Shown here: in pieces, positions 1-4,336 of the stretch
How the letters are laid out: each line of letters begins with the position of its first letter
Position numbering within the stretch: position 1 is the first letter of the stretch
Assembly: GCA_016205085.1 (NCBI GenBank)
Contig: JACQJN010000236.1
Span: forward strand, 1-5,839
Source: Elusimicrobiota bacterium
Lineage (GTDB): Bacteria; Elusimicrobiota; Elusimicrobia; JACQJN01
Reading direction: 5' to 3'
Length of the DNA: 5,839 bases
Notes under the pieces: model-generated
Database searches by the model: none
What the model was told of the DNA's origin: nothing
The model's input: the letters and a program-made list of their open reading frames with translations, nothing else
Position numbers and translations under genes: made by a program

Positions 1-911
1 AACTGGGCGGAATCATCCGCCCTGACAAATGTGCCTCCACCATTGGCCGCCGCCGTGGAAAGGACAGCAAAGCCAGTGCCCCCATAAGCAAAAGCGACCG
101 TGTGTACCACGATGTTCTGAAGCCCGGCAAGCGTAGCGGAGGAATCCTGGGTGAAGAGGTTGAGAGCTTGGGTCCGAATATCCAGGGCGGTGGGGGGACC
201 GGGTTCCGCATCCCCATCTGATATAACGATGACCGAGTTGGGCTGGCATGCTGACTGAATGGGCGTAGGGTATCCGAACTGCCCCTTAAAATACAACCCA
301 GAGTCTCTGACTATCTCCCCCAATGGAGTGCCCCCACCTGCGGTGATGGCGTTGAGGGCGGTGATGATGCTGGCCGGAGAAGCCCCCACAGTGGAAACCA
401 CTATTTGGGGCGCCGTATAAGTTCCCGTAGCGTTAAACTTCATCAACCCCAAGCGGACCCTACCTCCTAATATGTTGACCATATCCGTGATGACACGTTT
501 AGCGACACTGATCTTGGTCTGGCTCACTCTAGCGGTACAGGCTTGGTAGTTTAGGTAGTTACCCACAAAAAGCTTCAGTTGAACATTATTGATGGCTCCG
601 AACCAGAATCCGTAGGTGCTAAGCTGGGCCACTGCCGGAGCGGAGGAGACGGAGGTTATGTTGGAAGAATAGAAGTTGTAAATCCCGATGCTGTCCTGAT
701 TGTAGACAGCTCCGGATGTATAGCCACAACTGGGGATGGTGCTTGTGCTGGAATATGTAGTGGCGCTGTTGTAAGCCGGCAGAAATGGCAAGCTCCAGCC
801 CATGCTCCCGGAACTATCCAGCAATATCATGATGTTGGCCTGCTCCGCCAACACAGGGACACTTCCCAAATAGAACAAACCTCCAAATAGGAGAATAGAA
901 TAGATTTTCAT
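1..911 (-). CDS. PilY1-like type IV pilus tip/adhesin protein, VWA domain (N-terminal part, runs off the window)
   Basis: Visible are 303 residues from an ATG at 911-909; an in-frame TGA two codons upstream makes this the first possible ATG. A Sec signal peptide (MKIYSILLF..., likely cut after Ala22) precedes a von Willebrand A fold. The metal-ion site is complete: DSSGS at 32-36, Thr195 in GGTPLG, and Asp232 in VISDGD. The order of motifs is that of PilY1/PilC proteins: a Tyr/Ser-rich insert after the MIDAS, a GNYLNY motif at 117-122 (PilY1 typically has GNFLNW), GGTPL, then a Cys (222) just before the N-x-V-I-V-I-S-D-G strand. Other Cys are at 62 and 125. PilY1 family proteins sit at pilus tips and act in adhesion and pilus biogenesis; they normally continue into a C-terminal beta-propeller, which would lie beyond position 1. 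No good Shine-Dalgarno is seen (only GAAAG abutting the ATG). VWA adhesin is secure; PilY1 family is likely; another secreted VWA protein remains possible. Confidence 0.85.
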   Translation of the reverse strand, partial: MKIYSILLFGGLFYLGSVPVLAEQANIMILLDSSGSMGWSLPFLPAYNSATTYSSTSTIPSCGYTSGAVYNQDSIGIYNFYSSNITSVSSAPAVAQLSTYGFWFGAINNVQLKLFVGNYLNYQACTARVSQTKISVAKRVITDMVNILGGRVRLGLMKFNATGTYTAPQIVVSTVGASPASIITALNAITAGGGTPLGEIVRDSGLYFKGQFGYPTPIQSACQPNSVIVISDGDAEPGPPTALDIRTQALNLFTQDSSATLAGLQNIVVHTVAFAYGGTGFAVLSTAAANGGGTFVRADDSAQ

Positions 912-996
912 CTTTCATGAATAATATGACGGATTTAAATGAAGAAGAAATAAAGGAAAATTAAAGAAAGGCTAAAGAAAAGGTTGGTTTTTAGTG
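912..996. other. Gene-free, purine-rich spacer
   Basis: This 85-base gap separates the small barrel gene from the PilY1-like gene. Between about 936 and 983 the plus strand is almost all purine with a few T and C, so the minus-strand transcript would carry a U/C-rich leader. I see no convincing -35/-10 pair: a TATTAT lies about 9 bases before the ATG at 911, but without a recognisable -35 and too close to the start. Whether the PilY1-like gene has its own promoter cannot be decided. Confidence 0.5.
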
Positions 997-1004
997 CTAA
1001 AACC
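986..1004 (-). terminator. Weak hairpin overlapping the stop of the barrel gene, followed by a U-rich tract
   Basis: On the minus strand the last bases of the barrel gene and its TAG stop form GGTTTTAG-CA-CTAAAAACC: an 8-base-pair stem with one bulged base and a 2-base apparent loop. Behind it comes AACCTTTTCTTTAGCC, a pyrimidine-rich run. The geometry resembles an intrinsic terminator, but the stem is AT-rich, the loop is too tight, and the U tract is interrupted and starts 4 bases late. It may attenuate transcription into the PilY1-like gene, or be chance. Confidence 0.25.
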
Positions 1005-1728
1005 GAACTCCCAAACCGAGTTCATAGCCGCTCTCGCCATGCATGAGGTTATATCCCCCATGCAAATAAACCAGAGGAAAAGGAGTAAAGCTCAATCCTG
1101 CTGTTAAGCGAGATTCCGTAGTTTTTGCGGTCAGTCCGACCAAAGCCGAAGTAGTAGCCTGTTTGACCTTCAGCCGGGTACTGTCCAACCCTACTCCCAC
1201 ATAAGGGGTTACGATGGGCACGCTCACCGAAGCAGAAACATTGGCAGAAAGATGGGTCACCGAGAAAAAGTCATGATTCAAAGAATCCACGAAGCCCGAT
1301 ATGGAAATCTGCGGCATCAAAGGTAGAGCGCTTCTCAACAGCCCATAACGAAGGCCTCCCCCTGCCAAGGTCAATCCTGCGGCCCCTATCCCGTGTACGA
1401 TGACATCCACCCGGAATGGAAGTCCCACCTCGGCCTGAATCCAGGGCAGCCCGAATGCCTTAACCCCTGCCAAATTTAAAATTTGATCGTCCTTGTTAGG
1501 TTTTGCCTGTATCACGGCATGGACTCCCACATCGAATCCAGGAAAACCCAAACTCTTTCCCGAGTGAAACGTTCCCGCCCCAAGAACTCCTCCAAGATCC
1601 TTGGCAAAAGGCTTGAGATAGGCATCCTGGACCAAGCGAGTAAAATCCCCATAGGGATCCGCAGTAACCCACGGAGCCCATCCAACCAGCACGACGCAGG
1701 AAATGAGAAAAGCAAAGGTTTTTTTCAT
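997..1728 (-). CDS. Small outer-membrane beta-barrel protein, family not assigned
   Basis: The product is 243 residues from the ATG at 1728-1726. That start gives a textbook signal peptide (MKKTFAFLISCVVLVGW..., likely cut after VTA, before DPYGDF). A TTG four codons upstream (1740) is possible and has a weak GGGAA upstream, but adds only MIFL; neither start has a strong ribosome binding site. The mature protein is rich in Gly and in alternating hydrophobic/polar segments (VGVHAVIQAK, ISISGFVD, VSASVSVPIV, YELGLGVRF), as in transmembrane beta-strands. It ends in Phe, the usual last residue recognised by the BAM assembly machinery. An N-terminal stretch of about 30 residues before the barrel (DAYLKPFAKDLGGVLGAG) recalls uncharacterised outer-membrane families such as DUF6588, but I cannot confirm this. 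It lies 60 bases after the OmpA-like gene, so both are probably co-transcribed. The location is well supported; function is unknown. Confidence 0.8.
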   Translation of the reverse strand: MKKTFAFLISCVVLVGWAPWVTADPYGDFTRLVQDAYLKPFAKDLGGVLGAGTFHSGKSLGFPGFDVGVHAVIQAKPNKDDQILNLAGVKAFGLPWIQAEVGLPFRVDVIVHGIGAAGLTLAGGGLRYGLLRSALPLMPQISISGFVDSLNHDFFSVTHLSANVSASVSVPIVTPYVGVGLDSTRLKVKQATTSALVGLTAKTTESRLTAGLSFTPFPLVYLHGGYNLMHGESGYELGLGVRF

Positions 1729-1788
1729 GAGAAAGATCAAAGCATTTTCCCATTCTGCTTTGCAAGAACTTGTACGAAAACCGGTAGG

Positions 1789-2979
1789 CTATTGGTGGAT
1801 CGAAAGAAGAACCCTCTGATCTTCCTGATTGACCCCTACTCCCCACTCCACAACAATCTTTTTGGAAGGAACGTCATACTTCTTTTTTAGAAGACGCTCC
1901 ACTAATTTTGCCCGTACCTTAGCTAAATCCTCTGAATTACTTTCCATGGGTGAGGCGAATCCTCGCACAATCACTTTGGAGGAAGGAGCGGATAAAAGCC
2001 TTACAGTCTCTTCCACAGCCCTTTCCCCGGCCGGTTCCAACTCGGTCCCATTGGCTTTAAAGGGAAGCTCTTTTGTCTGTCCCTGCTCCGTCCCGAATTT
2101 TTTCCCCTCCTCCGAGGTAGGATCCTCTATGGAGATGGGGGCCTTGGAAAGACGTCCCGCGACAGCCGCCTCCCCTATCGATGTCTCTCCCATAGGATTG
2201 ACTAAAACAGGCGCTTGCGCGTGGGACACTTGCTTTCTTGAGGAATTTATTCCTCCCGCACCACCGGAAGCGGAAGCCGGAATCTCCTGCACCAAAATAT
2301 CACTGGCGGATACCTCGGAAGAAGATCCGGCCGGACCGAAAGCCGCAGATTGCCCGGAAGCCTGTTCCCGCACATCCAATGCGAGGGCCGCCACTTGAAA
2401 GGAAGAAATTTCCACTTCCTCTTGAAAGGGCACCCTTTCCTTTCTCCGCGAAGCCAAAGCCCTCTGTTGCTTTCTTAAAGCGTCCACCTGAGCTCTCAAA
2501 TTAGTGATCTCCTTTTTATAAGCCAGAATCTCTTTATCCTTTTGATCCATCCCCGATCTTGCTTTGGGAGCGACAGGGGATTTGGAAATGACGGCCGAAG
2601 GACGGACGATTGAAGCAATTTCCTCCTCTGAAGCGAGTGGCGAGTCAGACGTTTTTTCATCCGCAACTTGTTCTTTTTTCTGAGGATTTTTCTCCAACAT
2701 CAAATGCAGATAGTGGTTGGCCAAACGCTTCTCCTCCGCATCTCCCTCGATCCAGACGTCCGCCAGATAATCCAGAGCCTTCGTATACTCCCCGCGTTTC
2801 ATGAGGGAAATCCCTCGCTGGAGTTTCCTATTTGTCCAGAACCCAGCCTCTACCGGAGAAGAGCAAATGAAGACTAAGGAAAGCAAAAGAAAGCAACAGC
2901 ACAACTTGTTAAGGGGATGGTCAGAGATTTGTCCGTAAGCCCCCGTAGCGGGGAAGGGGCCCCTTAGGGGGAGAACCAC
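1789..2979 (-). CDS. Envelope protein with TPR-like segment, coiled coil and divergent OmpA-like C-terminal domain
   Basis: The frame is secure from about 2910 down to the TAG at 1791-1789; the start is not. Starting at the GTG at 2979-2977 gives 396 residues. In that numbering the hydrophobic signal segment (CCCFLLLSLVFICSSPVEA) is at 27-45. A helical TPR-like stretch (LQRGISLMKRGEYTKALDYL) follows at 53-72, then a charged coiled coil at about 147-183, a Ser/Ala/Gly-rich linker, and an OmpA-like domain at about 305-396. The OmpA part shows LPFKANGTELEPAG, then VIVRGFAS, then DLAKVRAKLVERLL, and ends with VEWGVG...RVLLSIHQ. OmpA-like domains bind peptidoglycan in the periplasm, so the protein probably links an outer-membrane assembly to the wall. 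The Arg of the L-x-x-x-RA helix is kept, but the Asp of the usual GHTD is replaced (GFAS), so binding may be weak or lost. Other starts are TTG 2904 (371 residues, no basic n-region) and ATG 3075 or 3126 (overlapping the upstream gene). None has a clear ribosome binding site. Confidence 0.75.
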   Translation of the reverse strand: MVLPLRGPFPATGAYGQISDHPLNKLCCCFLLLSLVFICSSPVEAGFWTNRKLQRGISLMKRGEYTKALDYLADVWIEGDAEEKRLANHYLHLMLEKNPQKKEQVADEKTSDSPLASEEEIASIVRPSAVISKSPVAPKARSGMDQKDKEILAYKKEITNLRAQVDALRKQQRALASRRKERVPFQEEVEISSFQVAALALDVREQASGQSAAFGPAGSSSEVSASDILVQEIPASASGGAGGINSSRKQVSHAQAPVLVNPMGETSIGEAAVAGRLSKAPISIEDPTSEEGKKFGTEQGQTKELPFKANGTELEPAGERAVEETVRLLSAPSSKVIVRGFASPMESNSEDLAKVRAKLVERLLKKKYDVPSKKIVVEWGVGVNQEDQRVLLSIHQ

Positions 2980-3034
2980 GGGAGGGTTCTCGGTGGGGTT
3001 CGGGGGCCAAGGATAAACTCTGAACAGCCCCTTG
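2905..3034. other. Structured spacer between the PorV-like and OmpA-like genes
   Basis: About 130 bases lie between the TAA of the PorV-like gene and the signal-peptide codons of the OmpA-like gene. The interval holds the GC-rich palindrome cluster at 2941-2991, then a G-rich run (GGTGGGGTTCGGGGGCC, plus strand). A weak pairing, CAAGGATAA (3007-3015) with TTATCTTG further right, lies at its right end. The OmpA-like frame remains open through all of it and reads Pro/Gly-rich peptide that does not look like the rest of the protein. Translation of this part is doubtful. Confidence 0.5.
2941..2991. repeat. Cluster of GC-rich palindromes (REP/RPE-like candidate)
   Basis: Within 51 bases the plus strand shows four perfect self-complementary units. 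They are CCCCG-TAG-CGGGG (2941-2953), the 12-base palindrome AAGGGGCCCCTT (2954-2965), CCCC-TTA-GGGG (2960-2970, sharing its left arm with the previous unit), and GAGAACC-ACGGGAG-GGTTCTC (2971-2991). The units abut without spacer, and composition is far more GC-rich than the flanks. This is the look of a dispersed intergenic repeat (REP, or Rickettsia palindromic element type, which can be read through in frame). Only one copy is visible here, so repeat status is inference. An mRNA fold controlling the downstream gene is the alternative. Confidence 0.55.
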
Positions 3035-4336
3035 TTATCTTGTTTGAAGTTCGAGGGTATCCAAAGGAGTCCCATAATCCACTCGCACAATCTGGGGAGG
3101 TGTTGTCTCCGTTTTACCTTCCACATCCGTCACCGTCAGCGTGTAGATGTAGTTGCCCGCCGCGACCATTGTCCCTTTTTCAGTCGTACCATCCCAAACC
3201 AACTCCGGCGGAGGCTGACCGCTGCCTCGAATGGAGCGGACCAAATCCTGATTCTGACTCCTGATCTCCAAAACCCAGGCATGGATGCGCTGGGTGTGAT
3301 TGACCTGAATTCCCAAAGCCGTTCTTTTCTGCAAACCGACGGGAGAAAAAGTTTCAGGCCTCGCCTGGACCGACACGGCATACCCTCCGAAAGCATAGGT
3401 GATCCCGATCCTATGAGTCAACCCAATGGAATTGGCGCTGGAGGCGTAATCAAAGCCATGCCGGCCCCATAAGTAACCCAGTCCAAATGTAAATTCTTTC
3501 CGATTGAAATCAAACCCTCCTCTTATCTTGGCCGCCTGCCACAAAGTCCCTTCCAATCCCACTCTCCACCTCATTTTCTGGGAAACATCCAGAGCCTTTT
3601 CTATATCCGAGGTGATGGCCAGATTTTCATTCAACACCTTGGCCGCCAGACCCCCAGTTATCAAACGGGGAAATCGATCGGTAGCCGTATCGAACTTCAG
3701 CGCGGGTGCCACTAAATTCTGAACTCGCAACCCTAAACGGATCCCATACTTGAAATGGATCAAAGCCCCCACGTCCGCTCCCCATCCCCTTGCTGATGCG
3801 CCCGACAATCTTTGTTCTGATAATTTCAGCGTAGTTCCCAAGGATACCCGCCTTATAGGTCTAAATCCATATCCCAACATCCAGGTCTGCTGCAGATCCC
3901 TGAAACGGCCCACTTCCTGATTCAACTCATTGGTTTCCGGAAGAGACCCGGAATCCAAACGGACATAACTTAATCCCAGCCCCCCCCAACGATAGAGCGG
4001 CTGGGCATAGCCCACATAATCCAATTTGGCCTGCTCTACCGTTTCAGTATGCAACAAACTAATCATGTTGGGCCGCAATAAACTTAAGCCTGCAGGATTC
4101 CAGGCAACCGCATCCGTCCCTTCCGCCAATCCCACAAAAGCACGCCCCATCCCATTGACCTGCGGGCCTCCGGCATAGTTGAGGTAAGCCCCCGGAAGAC
4201 CAGCATCCTGTCCATATGCAAAGTTGATAAGATGATAAGTTAATAAGATAATAATAAGGAAAACCCTTCTTATAAACTTATCAACCTGCCTGACATCTTG
4301 CTTGGCATCTATCAACTTATCAACTAATCCAATCAC
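3035..4336 (-). CDS. PorV/PorQ-like (UPF0164-type) outer-membrane beta-barrel with C-terminal FlgD-like Ig domain
   Basis: The product is 433 residues from GTG 4336-4334, chosen because GGAG lies 7 bases upstream and the start overlaps the preceding TGA as GTGA. An unusually long basic n-region (1-24) leads to a hydrophobic core (VFLIIILLTYHLINFAYG), with cleavage likely after Gly42. Residues about 48-115 carry the PorV/UPF0164 signature: LPGAYLNYAGGPQVNGMGRA, then TDAVAWNPAGLSLL (74-87), then the LDYVGYAQPL strand. Alternating beta-strands follow to about 320. From about 325 an Ig-like module begins (PETFSPVG; W381-DGT; AAGNYIYTLTVTD), matching FlgD-type Ig/gliding-motility C-terminal domains. 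PorV is the outer-membrane partner that receives cargo in type IX secretion; related FadL-like barrels have other roles, so secretion is not proven. Typical PorV/PorQ proteins are shorter and, as far as I know, lack such a tail. It is translationally coupled to the surface protein upstream. Confidence 0.85.
   Translation of the reverse strand: MIGLVDKLIDAKQDVRQVDKFIRRVFLIIILLTYHLINFAYGQDAGLPGAYLNYAGGPQVNGMGRAFVGLAEGTDAVAWNPAGLSLLRPNMISLLHTETVEQAKLDYVGYAQPLYRWGGLGLSYVRLDSGSLPETNELNQEVGRFRDLQQTWMLGYGFRPIRRVSLGTTLKLSEQRLSGASARGWGADVGALIHFKYGIRLGLRVQNLVAPALKFDTATDRFPRLITGGLAAKVLNENLAITSDIEKALDVSQKMRWRVGLEGTLWQAAKIRGGFDFNRKEFTFGLGYLWGRHGFDYASSANSIGLTHRIGITYAFGGYAVSVQARPETFSPVGLQKRTALGIQVNHTQRIHAWVLEIRSQNQDLVRSIRGSGQPPPELVWDGTTEKGTMVAAGNYIYTLTVTDVEGKTETTPPQIVRVDYGTPLDTLELQTR
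4223..4325. repeat. GTTGATAAG / CTTATCAAC repeats in the 5' coding part of the PorV-like gene
   Basis: CTTATCAAC occurs at 4277-4285 and 4316-4324, as part of an 11-base direct repeat (AACTTATCAAC) whose copies start 39 bases apart. A near copy, CTATCAAC, abuts the second at 4309-4316. The exact complement GTTGATAAG is at 4223-4231, followed by the degenerate copies GATGATAAG and GTTAATAAG (to 4247). The repeats fall in the codons of the signal peptide and its n-region (VDKL and VDKF, 13 residues apart). The arms could pair in the mRNA (10 base pairs, 4222-4231 with 4316-4325) around the start of the gene. Confidence 0.6.

Noticed and set aside
579..890. Plus-strand open frame of about 100 codons opposite the PilY1-like gene
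   Set aside because: It lies wholly opposite a minus-strand gene with signal peptide and VWA motifs; its own translation shows no recognisable domain.
912..940. TATTAT as a -10 promoter element for the PilY1-like gene
   Set aside because: No -35 match lies at 16-18 bases (TTCTTC only), and the transcript would begin at about the ATG.
1763..1773. CAAG-AA-CTTG hairpin between the OmpA-like and barrel genes as a terminator
   Set aside because: The core stem has only four base pairs, the loop is two bases and no U run follows.
1483..2504. Several plus-strand open frames opposite the barrel and OmpA-like genes
   Set aside because: They are rich in Pro, Arg and Ser without domain features and mirror the codons of the opposite-strand genes; no ribosome binding site was seen.
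3076..3126. ATG at 3126 as the start of the OmpA-like protein
   Set aside because: It would place about 75 unrelated residues before the signal peptide and overlap the upstream gene by about 90 bases; a signal peptide must be near the N-terminus to work.
4223..4325. The repeats near 4223-4325 as a CRISPR array or origin iterons
   Set aside because: Units are only 8-11 bases, irregularly spaced and in both orientations inside a coding region; no cas or replication gene is near.
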